A DNA stretch of 64,000 nucleotides from Streptomyces sp. SM11. GTDB taxonomy: Bacteria > Actinomycetota > Actinomycetes > Streptomycetales > Streptomycetaceae. The position numbers and the translations under genes were made by a program. How positions within the stretch are numbered: the first letter of the stretch is position 1; every line of letters starts with the position of its first letter. Below are positions 52,015 through 60,478 of the stretch, one piece after another. The notes beneath the pieces are model-generated. The model was not told where the DNA came from. It did not search any database and saw nothing but the letters and a program-made list of their open reading frames with translations. Location of the stretch: the NCBI RefSeq assembly GCF_002910905.1, contig NZ_NEUE01000143.1, positions 1 through 64,000 of the forward strand, written 5' to 3'.

Positions 52015-53469
52015 CTAAGCCCAGGTGATCAGACGCTTCGGCTGCTCCAGGATCGCCGCCACATCGGCCAGCACCTTGGAGCCCAGCTCGCCGTCGACCA
52101 GGCGGTGGTCGAACGACAGGGCCAGTGTGGTGACCTGACGCGGCTTCACCTTGCCCTTGTGGACCCACGGCTGGAGCTTGATCGCTCCGACCGCCAGGAT
52201 CGCGGACTCGCCCGAGTTGAGGATCGGCGTACCGGTGTCGACGCCGAAGACGCCGACGTTGGTGATGGTCACCGTGCCGCCCGCCATCGCGGCCGGGGAG
52301 GTCTTGCCGTCCCGGGCCGTGGTGACCAGCTCGCCCAGGGACGCCGCGAGCTGCGGCAGCGTCTTGTCGTGCGCGTCCTTGATGTTCGGCACGATCAGGC
52401 CGCGCGGGGTGGCCGCCGCGATGCCCAGGTTCACGTAGTGCTTCTGCACGATCTCCTGGTTGGCCTCGTCCCAGGCGGCGTTGACCTCGGGGTTCCGCTT
52501 GATCGCGACGAGGAGGGCCTTGGCGATGATGAGGAGCGGGTTGACCCGCACCCCCGCCATGTCCTTGTCCTCCTTCAGCTCGGCCACGAGCTTCATCGTG
52601 CGCGTCACGTCGACCGTGATGAACTCGGTGACGTGCGGCGCGGTGAACGCGCTGCCGACCATCGCCTGCGCGATGGCCTTGCGGACGCCCTTGACCGGGA
52701 TACGGGTCTCGCGGGCGGAACCCTCGGCGGCCCGGGGTTCGGTGGCGGCCGCTGCCACCGGCTCGGCGACCGGGGAGGCCGCGGCCGGGGAGGCCTCAGC
52801 AGCCGGGGCCGCCGCCGCGTGGACGTCCTCGCGGGTGATGATGCCGTCCTTGCCGGTCGGCACCACCGTCGCCAGGTCGATGCCCAGGTCCTTGGCGAGC
52901 TTGCGGACCGGCGGCTTGGCCAGCGGACGGCCGACCGCCGGAGCACCGGCCGGGGCGGGAGCAGCGGCGGGTGCGGGAGCGGGCGCCGCACCCCCGTTCA
53001 GCTCGGCCTGCACCGCCGCCGCGGCGGCGGCCTCCGGAGCGGTCGACGCCCCCTTGCGCGGGCGACGTTTGGTGGAGGACTCGGCGACCCCGTAGCCCAC
53101 CAGGACCGGCGTGCGGCCCTTCGGCGCGTCGCCGTCATCGGAATCGGCGGCCTCCACCGGCTCCTGGACCGGAGCGGCGGGGGCCGGGGCGTCGCCGCTG
53201 CCCGGGGCCACGTCGACCGTGATGATCACCTGGCCGACGTCGACGGTCGTGCCCTCGGGGAAGCGCAGCTCGTGCACCACCCCGTCGAACGGGATCGGCA
53301 GCTCGACGGCCGCCTTCGCGGTCTCGACCTCGCACACGACCTGGCCGTCGGTGACGGTGTCACCGGGCTGGACGAACCACTTGAGGATCTCGGCCTCGGT
53401 CAGTCCTTCGCCCACGTCGGGCATCTTGAACTCACGGAAACGAGCAGACGTTTCGGTCATCGTGGTCAC
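52015..53469 (-). CDS. bkdC: 2-oxoacid dehydrogenase E2 (dihydrolipoamide acyltransferase), branched-chain type
   Basis: 484 aa. One N-terminal lipoyl domain (lipoyl Lys in ETAKAAVEL near 49), an Ala/Pro-rich hinge, a peripheral subunit-binding domain (VRKLAKDLGIDLATVVPTGKDGIITREDVH, about 187-220) and the catalytic core with SFDHRLVDGELG near the C-terminus (H and D of the HxxxDG motif). It accepts acyl groups from the E1 component and passes them to CoA. Third gene of the E1alpha-E1beta-E2 operon, 11 bp after E1beta. No E3 gene is adjacent. Branched-chain specificity follows from the operon, not from proof. Confidence 0.92.
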   Translation of the reverse strand: MTTMTETSARFREFKMPDVGEGLTEAEILKWFVQPGDTVTDGQVVCEVETAKAAVELPIPFDGVVHELRFPEGTTVDVGQVIITVDVAPGSGDAPAPAAPVQEPVEAADSDDGDAPKGRTPVLVGYGVAESSTKRRPRKGASTAPEAAAAAAVQAELNGGAAPAPAPAAAPAPAGAPAVGRPLAKPPVRKLAKDLGIDLATVVPTGKDGIITREDVHAAAAPAAEASPAAASPVAEPVAAAATEPRAAEGSARETRIPVKGVRKAIAQAMVGSAFTAPHVTEFITVDVTRTMKLVAELKEDKDMAGVRVNPLLIIAKALLVAIKRNPEVNAAWDEANQEIVQKHYVNLGIAAATPRGLIVPNIKDAHDKTLPQLAASLGELVTTARDGKTSPAAMAGGTVTITNVGVFGVDTGTPILNSGESAILAVGAIKLQPWVHKGKVKPRQVTTLALSFDHRLVDGELGSKVLADVAAILEQPKRLITWA

Positions 53470-53480
53470 GAACCCTCTCC

Positions 53481-54461
53481 TCAGAACGCCAGCGAGCGGT
53501 CGACGGCGTCGAGCACCCGGTCCAGGCCGGGCAGATACTCGTCCTCCAGCCGGGCCGGCGGGTAGGGGACGTGATAGCCGCCGACCCGCAGTACAGGCGC
53601 TTCGAGGTGGTAGAAGCAGCGCTCGGTGATCCGGGCCGCGATCTCCGCGCCGGAGCCGTAGAAGACGGGCGCCTCGTGGACGACCACGACCCGGCCGGTC
53701 TTCTCGGCCGACGCCTGGACGGCGTCGAAGTCGATCGGGGACATCGAGCGCAGGTCCAGGACCTCGATCGACTTGCCCTCCTCCTGGGCGGCGGCGGCCG
53801 CTTCCAGGCAGACCTTCACCATCGGCCCGTACGCGACGAGCGTGAGGTCGCTGCCCTCGCGGACGGTCACGGCCTTGTGCAGCGGGCCGGGGATGGACTC
53901 TGTGTCGACCCCGCCCTTGTCCCAGTAACGCCGCTTGGGCTCGAAGAAGATGATCGGGTCGTCGCTCTGGACGGCCTGCTGCATCATCCAGTAGGCGTCG
54001 CTCGCGTTCGAGGGCGAGACCACCTTGAGGCCCGCGACGTGCGCGAAGAGGGCCTCGGGGGACTCGCTGTGGTGCTCGACCGCGCCGATGCCACCGCCGT
54101 ACGGAATGCGCACGACGACCGGCAGCTTGATCTTGCCGAGCGCGCGGGCGTGCATCTTGGCGAGCTGCGTGACGATCTGGTCGTACGCGGGGAAGACGAA
54201 GCCGTCGAACTGGATCTCGACGATCGGGCGGTAGCCGCGCAGGGCCAGGCCGATCGCCGTGCCGACGATGCCGGACTCGGCGAGCGGGGTGTCGATCACC
54301 CGGTCCTCGCCGAAGTCCTTCTGGAGTCCGTCGGTGATACGGAAGACGCCGCCGAGCTTGCCGACGTCCTCACCCATGATGAGGACCTTGGGGTCGTTGT
54401 CGAGGGCGTGGCGGAGCGACTCGTTGAGCGCTTTCGCGATGGACATCTTTTCCTCGGCCAT
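53481..54461 (-). CDS. bkdB: 2-oxoacid dehydrogenase E1 beta subunit, branched-chain type
   Basis: 326 aa. Transketolase-like pyrimidine-binding domain (KMSIAKALNESLRHALDNDPKVLIMGEDVGKLGGVFRIT, DTPLAESGIVGTAIGLALRGYRPIVEIQFDGF) and C-terminal domain (VTVREGSDLTLVAYG, SIEVLDLRSMSPIDFDAV). It forms the thiamine-diphosphate E1 heterotetramer with the upstream alpha subunit; the two genes are 2 bp apart. ATG 54461 begins MAEEKMSIAK. Confidence 0.94.
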   Translation of the reverse strand: MAEEKMSIAKALNESLRHALDNDPKVLIMGEDVGKLGGVFRITDGLQKDFGEDRVIDTPLAESGIVGTAIGLALRGYRPIVEIQFDGFVFPAYDQIVTQLAKMHARALGKIKLPVVVRIPYGGGIGAVEHHSESPEALFAHVAGLKVVSPSNASDAYWMMQQAVQSDDPIIFFEPKRRYWDKGGVDTESIPGPLHKAVTVREGSDLTLVAYGPMVKVCLEAAAAAQEEGKSIEVLDLRSMSPIDFDAVQASAEKTGRVVVVHEAPVFYGSGAEIAARITERCFYHLEAPVLRVGGYHVPYPPARLEDEYLPGLDRVLDAVDRSLAF

Positions 54462-54463
54462 GG

Positions 54464-55624
54464 CTACTTGCCCTCCTCGGCAGAGTCGGCGAACGATGCC
54501 TGGTAGGCGGCGAACTGGGCCCGCTCCTCGTCGACGAGGGAGCTGCCGTCGGCGTAGCCGTGCTCGAACAGGGCCATCGGTTCCGGGTCGGGCATCGCGC
54601 GTACCGCTTCCCGTACCCGCTTGCCGAGGGTCTCGCTCTCCTCGTCCAGCGCGGTGAAGAAGGCCTCGTCCGCGAGCTTCGCCTTCTCCAGGTACGCGCG
54701 CAGCCGCAGGATCGGGTCCTTGGCCTCCCAGGCGGCCCGCTCCTCGTCGGCCCGGTACTTCGTCGGGTCGTCGGAGGTGGTGTGCGCGCCCATGCGGTAC
54801 GTGAACGCCTCGACGAGCGTCGGGCCCTCGCCGCGGCGTGCCCGCTCCAGCGCGGAGCGGGTGACGGCCAGGCACGCCAGGACGTCGTTGCCGTCGACGC
54901 GGACACCGGGGAAGCCGTAGCCCTGGGCGCGCTGGTAGAGCGGCACGCGGGTCTGGCGCTCGGTGGGCTCGGAGATGGCCCACTGGTTGTTCTGGCAGAA
55001 GAACACGACCGGGGCGTTGTAGACCGCGGAGAAGGTGAACGACTCCGCGACATCGCCCTGGCTGGAGGCACCGTCACCGAAATACGCGATCACGGCGGAG
55101 TCCGCGCCGTCCTTGGCGACGCCCATGGCGTAGCCGGTGGCGTGCAGCGTCTGCGAGCCGATGACGATCGTGTACAGGTGGAAGTTGTTGGTGTTCGGGT
55201 CCCAGCCGCCGTGGTTCACACCGCGGAACATGCCGAGCAGGTTGGTCGGGTCCACACCGCGGCACCAGGCGACGCCGTGCTCCCGGTAGGTCGGGAAGAC
55301 GTAGTCGTCGTCGCGCAGGGCCCGCCCGCTGCCGATCTGGGCGGCCTCCTGGCCGAGCAGCGAGGCCCACAGGCCCAGCTCGCCCTGACGCTGGAGGGCG
55401 GTCGCCTCGGCGTCGAAACGGCGGGTGAGCACCATGTCGCGGAACAGGCCGCGCAGCTCGTCGGCGCTCAGGTCGATGCTGTAGTCCGGGTGCTCGACGC
55501 GTTCACCCTCGGGCGTCAGCAGCTGTACGAGCTGGGGCTCGGAACTCTGCGGCTTCTTCGCGGCGCTGGTCCGCTTACTGGCGCGTCGCGGTTTACGCGC
55601 GGCGGCAGTGCTCTCCACGGTCAC
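54464..55624 (-). CDS. bkdA: 2-oxoacid dehydrogenase E1 alpha subunit, branched-chain type
   Basis: 386 aa. Thiamine-diphosphate-binding motif IAYFGDGASSQGDVAESFTFSAVYNAPVVFFCQNNQWAIS (G-D-G...N-N), GQEAAQIGSGRAL and YRMGAHTTSDDPTKYR. The Lys/Arg-rich N-terminal extension (about 25 residues) is longer than usual. First gene of the E1alpha-E1beta-E2 operon that oxidatively decarboxylates branched-chain 2-oxoacids, making isobutyryl-, isovaleryl- and 2-methylbutyryl-CoA, the starter units of streptomycete fatty acids and some polyketides. Start at 55624 is the ATG. Confidence 0.94.
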   Translation of the reverse strand: MTVESTAAARKPRRASKRTSAAKKPQSSEPQLVQLLTPEGERVEHPDYSIDLSADELRGLFRDMVLTRRFDAEATALQRQGELGLWASLLGQEAAQIGSGRALRDDDYVFPTYREHGVAWCRGVDPTNLLGMFRGVNHGGWDPNTNNFHLYTIVIGSQTLHATGYAMGVAKDGADSAVIAYFGDGASSQGDVAESFTFSAVYNAPVVFFCQNNQWAISEPTERQTRVPLYQRAQGYGFPGVRVDGNDVLACLAVTRSALERARRGEGPTLVEAFTYRMGAHTTSDDPTKYRADEERAAWEAKDPILRLRAYLEKAKLADEAFFTALDEESETLGKRVREAVRAMPDPEPMALFEHGYADGSSLVDEERAQFAAYQASFADSAEEGK

Positions 55625-55972
55625 GTGCGTGCTCCTCCGTCGGTCCGGCCCCCGGGGTCTGCCGGGAACCAGTGCGGCTCGCCTGAATCCGGTGACCGCG
55701 CACGGGGTGGGTGCCGGCCGGCCGGGATCAGGCGTGACAGGTGCCCCGGCGAGCGCCCTGTCATAGGCACGTTACCCAGTGCGTCGCATAACTGCGAAAC
55801 CCTATCTGACCTGCGATTTTGCTTGGATTTCCAAGTAAATCGAAAAAATCGCGAAGCGCTGCTGGTCAGGGCACTGGAAACAGCCTTGCAGGCCGCCGGA
55901 ACAACGGCACGTTATCCCGCGGATCAGCGCCAGGGAAGAGCGGAGCGGAAGCGAGTGTGTGAGACTGCGATC
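55625..55972. promoter_or_regulatory. Divergent control region bkd operon / DevR-like gene
   Basis: 348 bp without a gene. The middle is unusually A+T-rich for this genome. It contains CTTGGA-TT-TCCAAG (55822-55835) and, around it, GCGATTTT (55813-55820) and AAAATCGC (55846-55853), offset inverted repeats that could be an operator or cruciform. No confident promoter was recognised. Confidence 0.5.
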
Positions 55973-56632
55973 GTGCGCGAAGATGGAAAAATCACCGTAT
56001 TTCTGCTTGATGATCACGAGGTCGTCCGGCGAGGCGTCCATGAGCTCCTCTCCGTCGAGGCGGACATCGAGGTGGTCGGCGAGGCCGGTACGGCCGCGGA
56101 CGCCCTGGTGCGGATCCCGGCGACGCGTCCCGATGTGGCGGTGCTCGACGTGCGACTGCCGGACGGCAGCGGTGTGGAGGTGTGCCGGGAAGTCCGTTCC
56201 CAGGACGAGAACATCAAATGCCTGATGCTCACCTCGTACGCCGATGACGAGGCACTTTTCGACGCGATCATGGCGGGCGCCTCGGGGTACGTACTGAAGG
56301 CGATCCGCGGCAATGAACTGCTGAATGCCGTACGGGACGTGGCCGCCGGAAAGTCGCTGCTGGACCCGGTGGCGACCGCCCGGGTGCTGGAGCGGCTGCG
56401 CGACGGCGGCAACGGCAAGGGCGACGACAAGCTGGCGGGTCTCACCGAACAGGAACGCAAGATCCTGGACCTGATCGGCGAGGGCCTGACCAACCGGGTC
56501 ATCGGGGAGCGCCTGCACCTCGCCGAGAAGACTATCAAGAACTACGTCTCCAGCCTGCTGTCCAAGCTGGGCATGGAGCGCCGCTCGCAGGCGGCCGCGT
56601 ACGTCGCGCGCCTCCAGGCCGAGCGCCGCTGA
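55973..56632 (+). CDS. NarL/DevR-type response regulator
   Basis: 219 aa. Receiver domain with acidic pair DD (13-14), phospho-acceptor D59 in VAVLDVRLPDGSG and the switch Lys in GYVLKAIRG (about 109), then a LuxR-type helix-turn-helix TEQERKILDLIGEGLTNRVIGERLHLAEKTIKNYVSSLLSKLGMERRSQAAAY. Closest in feel to mycobacterial DevR/DosR. No sensor kinase is adjacent, so it is an orphan regulator or works with an unlinked kinase. The GTG at 55973 follows family start VREDGKITVF; GTG 55955 has a better ribosome site and would add six residues. Confidence 0.92.
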   Translation: MREDGKITVFLLDDHEVVRRGVHELLSVEADIEVVGEAGTAADALVRIPATRPDVAVLDVRLPDGSGVEVCREVRSQDENIKCLMLTSYADDEALFDAIMAGASGYVLKAIRGNELLNAVRDVAAGKSLLDPVATARVLERLRDGGNGKGDDKLAGLTEQERKILDLIGEGLTNRVIGERLHLAEKTIKNYVSSLLSKLGMERRSQAAAYVARLQAERR

Positions 56633-56650
56633 CCCCTCTCGCACCGCCGG

Positions 56651-56668
56651 GCGGGACTTTGGTCCCGC
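56651..56668. promoter_or_regulatory. DevR/DosR-like box
   Basis: GCGGGACTTTGGTCCCGC: 7-bp perfect arms around a TTTG centre, matching the core GGGACTNNNGTCCC known for DosR boxes. It stands between the DevR-like gene and the flavin-binding gene 58 bp downstream. It could also act as terminator of the regulator gene. Confidence 0.6.
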
Positions 56669-56725
56669 ACCGGCCGGGGCAGGCGACTCTTACGCGGCCC
56701 CTACGACCGGGGGACAGTGGAATCC

Positions 56726-57253
56726 ATGTCCTTCGACGAACTCCCCGCGACCGAGACGATCCGGCGTTTCGCGACCGGCACGATCGAACGATCCGGGCGG
56801 GCCGGGCGGCCCGGGCCGTCCGGACGGACTGAGCCGGCCGGACGGACTGAGCCGATCGAACTGCTCGGCAGGGTCCCGTACGGCCGCCTCGCGACCAGCA
56901 TGCGGGCCCTGCCGTTCCTGGCGGTGGCCCGGCACATCGTGAGCGAAGGCCGCATCCTGCTGCGGATGCACAGCGGCTTCGGCCACCACGAGGCCTGCAA
57001 CGGCGGCGTCGTCGCATACGGGGCGGACAACTACAACGACGCGGCATCCGGCGACGGCGGCAACCTGTGGTCTGTGCAGTTCACCGGCCCCGCCGAGATC
57101 GTGCACCCCTGCCCCGAGCAGGAGGAACTGTTCGGCGCCGCACCCGTCTCCGTCAACGGTGAGCCCTACGCGCCGGCCTATCTCCGGGTCGATCCGCACT
57201 TCGTCACGGAACACGTCCTCGACTTCGCCCAGCGCACCGACCGGTTCGCTTAG
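56726..57253 (+). CDS. Pyridoxamine 5'-phosphate oxidase-like flavin-binding protein
   Basis: 175 aa FMN-binding split-barrel protein: SFDELPATETIRRF, LLGRVPYGRLATSMRALPFLAVARHIVSEGRILLRMHSG, NLWSVQFTGPAEIVH, in the order of the PNPOx-like/nitroimidazole-resistance family. A Gly/Arg/Pro-rich insertion lies at about 22-45. Such proteins reduce or bind flavins/F420 and recur in DevR regulons. ATG 56726 follows GGACAGTGGA; a GTG at 56717 is possible. It stands just after a DevR-like box. Confidence 0.8.
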   Translation: MSFDELPATETIRRFATGTIERSGRAGRPGPSGRTEPAGRTEPIELLGRVPYGRLATSMRALPFLAVARHIVSEGRILLRMHSGFGHHEACNGGVVAYGADNYNDAASGDGGNLWSVQFTGPAEIVHPCPEQEELFGAAPVSVNGEPYAPAYLRVDPHFVTEHVLDFAQRTDRFA

Positions 57254-57339
57254 CGCACCGGCCCACTTCGCTTAGCGCACCCACGGGCGTGACCGCAAGT
57301 CCGCAGAACGACCACGCAGAGTGATCTAACATCTGGTAA

Positions 57340-58437
57340 GTGCCGCGCTCATATGTCACTCGTCCACCTGTTCCCCCGGTCGGCGAGGTGCTGCGCCGTT
57401 ACCCGGACGTGGGCGAGCCACTCGCCTGCGAGCCGATCACCAAAGGCCTGCTGAACCACGGATACCGCGTCTCCACCACGAGCGGCTCCTACTTCCTCAA
57501 GCACCATCTCGACAAGAAGCACCTGGACGACACCAGCGGCGAACGGGCCGCGATCGTGCGCCAGCACCGCGCCACCCAGCGCCTGCAGTCGCTCGGCGTG
57601 CCCGTCGTCCCGCCCCTGACGGACACCCGGGGCGACACCGTCACCGTGATCGGCGAACGGTGCTACGCCCTGCACCCCTGGGTAGACGGCCTCCACCGGG
57701 TCGGCGCCCAGCTGACCCCCGCCCAGTCCCGCCGGCTCGGAACCCTCCTGGGCACCGTGCACACCGGCCTGGAGCAGGTGATGACGCCGCGCGACGGCCC
57801 GCGTCCGGCGAACCCGCCCGCCCGGCCGGGGCACCGCAGCCCGGACGCCGCCGACACCTTCGCACTGATCGACGACCTGCTGGCCGCCGCCCGTGGGCAG
57901 GGCGGACAGGGCGGACGGGGCGGCCGGAACGCCCCCCGCGACGCCTTCGACGAGCTCGCCGTGCACCGGCTCGTGGAACGCCGCGCCCTGCTCGAACAGC
58001 ACGCCCACCGCCGCCCGCCCACCCCGGACGGGCCCGCCACCGGCTGGGTGCACGGGGACTTCCACCCGCTGAACCTTCTCTACCGGGGCGCCGACCCGGT
58101 CGCGATCGTGGACTGGGACCGGCTGGACGTACAGCCGCGCGCCGAGGAGGCGGTACGGGCGGCGGCGATCTTCTTCGTCCGGCCGGACGGGGAACTGGAC
58201 CTCGCGAAGGTACGGGCGTACGCCCGCGCGTACCAGCGGGCCGCCGGGGCGGGGGCCGCGGAGCTGGCGGCCGCGGTGCACCGGGTGTGGTGGGAGCGGC
58301 TCAACGACTTCTGGATACTCCGCTGGCGCTATCGCCTCGACGACCGCAGGGCCGACCCGCAGTTCCCCGCGGTGTCGGCCCTGGCGGTGTGGTGGACGCG
58401 GGAGTACGCGGCGGTGTGCGCGGCCTTCACGGAGTGA
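57340..58437 (+). CDS. Aminoglycoside phosphotransferase-fold kinase (APH family)
   Basis: 365 aa. Kinase-like fold with the P-loop area KGLLNHGYRVSTTSGSYFLKHHLDKK (lysine for ATP), the catalytic HGDFHPLNLLYRG (H-G-D-x-H-x-x-N) and the metal-binding IVDWDRLDVQ. A Gly/Arg/Pro-rich insertion sits near 150-215. APH-fold enzymes phosphorylate antibiotics, choline, homoserine or sugars; nothing here fixes the substrate. GTG 57340 lies seven bases after TAACAT, so a leaderless transcript is possible. Confidence 0.87.
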   Translation: MPRSYVTRPPVPPVGEVLRRYPDVGEPLACEPITKGLLNHGYRVSTTSGSYFLKHHLDKKHLDDTSGERAAIVRQHRATQRLQSLGVPVVPPLTDTRGDTVTVIGERCYALHPWVDGLHRVGAQLTPAQSRRLGTLLGTVHTGLEQVMTPRDGPRPANPPARPGHRSPDAADTFALIDDLLAAARGQGGQGGRGGRNAPRDAFDELAVHRLVERRALLEQHAHRRPPTPDGPATGWVHGDFHPLNLLYRGADPVAIVDWDRLDVQPRAEEAVRAAAIFFVRPDGELDLAKVRAYARAYQRAAGAGAAELAAAVHRVWWERLNDFWILRWRYRLDDRRADPQFPAVSALAVWWTREYAAVCAAFTE

Positions 58438-58468
58438 GCGACCCGCACTACCCCTCACCACGCACGAA

Positions 58469-58499
58469 CCCGGCGCGCGCCAAGAGGGCGCACGCCGGG
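58469..58499. terminator. Bidirectional terminator
   Basis: A 13-bp stem with one mismatch (58469-58481 with 58487-58499) and loop AAGAG between the convergent phosphotransferase and kinase genes. Confidence 0.75.
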
Positions 58500-58531
58500 C
58501 TCACGGCGAGGTGCGGTGGTGCGGTGGCGCG

Positions 58532-60127
58532 TTACGGCGTGGCATTGCCCGCGGTCGGGTCTCCCGGCGTGGTCCCCGAACCGCCGTCGTCCCCACCGGC
58601 CCCACCGTCGTCGCCGCCGGCTCCGCCCGGGGTGCCGGGGTCGGTGGCCGGGTCGCTGGGATCGCCGGAGGGCTCGCCGATGGTGCCCTCGTTGGTGTTG
58701 CCGTCCGACGTACCGGGGTCCGGTTCGGACGGGGTCGGGGACGGGGTGAACGAAGGCTCGCTCGGGGTCGGGGGCGGGGTCCACGGCGGCAAATTCGGCT
58801 GTGTCCGACCTCCGGTGGACGTGTCCGGCTCGTCCGGCTCGTCGGACTCCTCCTCGGAGGGTTCCTCCGAGGGCTCCTCCTCGGACTGGCTGACCGAGGT
58901 GGACGGGGTGACCGGGTCCTTCTTCTTCCCGCCGTTGTCCTGCGCGGCGTTGAGAGCGAAGGCGACCCCCGCACCGATCGCGATCAGCGCGAGCAGGACG
59001 AAGAGCCACATCTTGCCGCGCCCGGAGCCGGACCGCCGCTGCCCTCCGCCGTCGTAGCCCCCGTCGTCCGGGTTGAACGGCGGCAGGATCGGGCCCTGCG
59101 AGGTGTCCCCGTGCATCGGGTGGCCCATCGCACGGGTGGAGCCGGACATTCCGTGCGGCGGGGTCTGACCCCCCTCGTGCGGCATGACCGGACCGGTGTT
59201 CCACGTGCCCGTGTGGCCGCCCTGCACCTGGAGCATCTGCAGGCTGTACTGGACGAGCCCGCGCATCTCCTCGGCGCTCTGGAACCGGTCGTCCGGGTCC
59301 TTCGCCAGCGCGCGCATGGCCATCCCGTCCAGCTCCGGCGGCACCACGTCCGAGACCTCGGACGGCGGCACCGGGATGTCCTGGACGTGCTGGTAGACCA
59401 CCGAGAGCGGGGTCTCACCGGTGAACGGGGGCCGCAGCGCGAGCAGCTCGTAGAGCAGGCAGCCGGTGGCGTACAGGTCGGACCGGTGGTCGACGGCCTT
59501 GCCGAGCGCCTGCTCGGGGGAGAGGTACTGCGGGGTGCCCATGACCATGCCGGTCTGGGTCATCGTCGACTGCGCGCCGTGCAGCGCGCGGGCGATGCCG
59601 AAGTCCATCACCTTGACCGCACCGGAGTCCGTGATGATCACGTTGGCGGGCTTGATGTCGCGGTGCACGATGCCGTGCTGGTGCGAGTACGCGAGGGCTT
59701 CCAGCACGCCCGAGACGATGATCAGCGCCTGCTCGGGCGGCGGGGCCTCGGCGGTCAGGAGCAGATCGCGGATGGTGCGGCCCTCGACCAGCTCCATCAC
59801 GATGTACGGGACGGTCTGGCCGCCCACGACGTCCTCGCCGGAGTCGTACACGGCGACGATCGCGTGGTGGTTGAGGCCCGCGACGGACTGTGCCTCGCGG
59901 GTGAAGCGGGCCTTGGAGACCGGGTCCTCGGCCAGGTCGGAGCGGAGCAGCTTCACCGCGACCGTCCGTCCGAGCCGGACGTCCTCCGCCGCGTAGACCT
60001 CTGCCATGCCGCCCCGGCCGAGCCGGTAGGTCATCCGGTAACGGCCGTCACCGACGACGCCGCCGACGCCCCAGGCGTCGGAGCCATCCGAAACTCCGCC
60101 GCCGTTTGCTTCGGAATCGGGTGCCAT
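58532..60127 (-). CDS. Ser/Thr protein kinase with extracellular Ser/Pro/Glu domain
   Basis: 531 aa. Cytoplasmic Hanks-type kinase (about 28-295): P-loop LGRGGMAEVY, VAVKLL, catalytic HRDIKPANVI, DFGIA, APE-like GTPQYLSPEQ. A juxtamembrane Gly/His/Met-rich region follows, then one TM (MWLFVLLALIAIGAGVAFAL, about 380-400). The outside part is low complexity: Ser/Glu/Pro repeats and Pro-rich stretches, without PASTA repeats. It likely senses something at the cell surface and phosphorylates cytoplasmic proteins. It is divergent from a second kinase; the pair share a promoter region. Confidence 0.92.
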   Translation of the reverse strand: MAPDSEANGGGVSDGSDAWGVGGVVGDGRYRMTYRLGRGGMAEVYAAEDVRLGRTVAVKLLRSDLAEDPVSKARFTREAQSVAGLNHHAIVAVYDSGEDVVGGQTVPYIVMELVEGRTIRDLLLTAEAPPPEQALIIVSGVLEALAYSHQHGIVHRDIKPANVIITDSGAVKVMDFGIARALHGAQSTMTQTGMVMGTPQYLSPEQALGKAVDHRSDLYATGCLLYELLALRPPFTGETPLSVVYQHVQDIPVPPSEVSDVVPPELDGMAMRALAKDPDDRFQSAEEMRGLVQYSLQMLQVQGGHTGTWNTGPVMPHEGGQTPPHGMSGSTRAMGHPMHGDTSQGPILPPFNPDDGGYDGGGQRRSGSGRGKMWLFVLLALIAIGAGVAFALNAAQDNGGKKKDPVTPSTSVSQSEEEPSEEPSEEESDEPDEPDTSTGGRTQPNLPPWTPPPTPSEPSFTPSPTPSEPDPGTSDGNTNEGTIGEPSGDPSDPATDPGTPGGAGGDDGGAGGDDGGSGTTPGDPTAGNATP

Positions 60128-60478
60128 CAGTCCTCGCCGTCGTTTCTGTCCGCGCGTCCGCGGGTTCTCACGGTGCCTTGCTGCATTGCCACGTCACGCT
60201 ACAGCCTCCACCGGACACCACGGTTCCGCTGCGGGAGGATCATCGGACCGCCCGGCGCGTCCTACACCTGAGTTTGATGCGTTTCCTGTAACGCTTCCGA
60301 GACGCTTCTTGTGCGTAGGGTCACGGAACGGGCACCTGGCTTGACGTGTCGGACCCCTGGGGCAGACTTGGCGCGTAATCGCGTTGTACGGAACCGCGTC
60401 GCACGCAACCGCGTCAGACAGAAACTGTCGGACAGAAACACCGCGTGCGACCGCGCGCCGCCGAGGGGGATGCAAGTC
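60128..60478. promoter_or_regulatory. Divergent region between two kinase genes
   Basis: 351 bp without an evident gene. At 60371-60415 three imperfect 15-bp units (consensus AACCGCGTCGCACGC-like) follow one another and a related GTCGGACAGAAAC continues after them. No clear -35/-10 pair was recognised. Confidence 0.55.
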
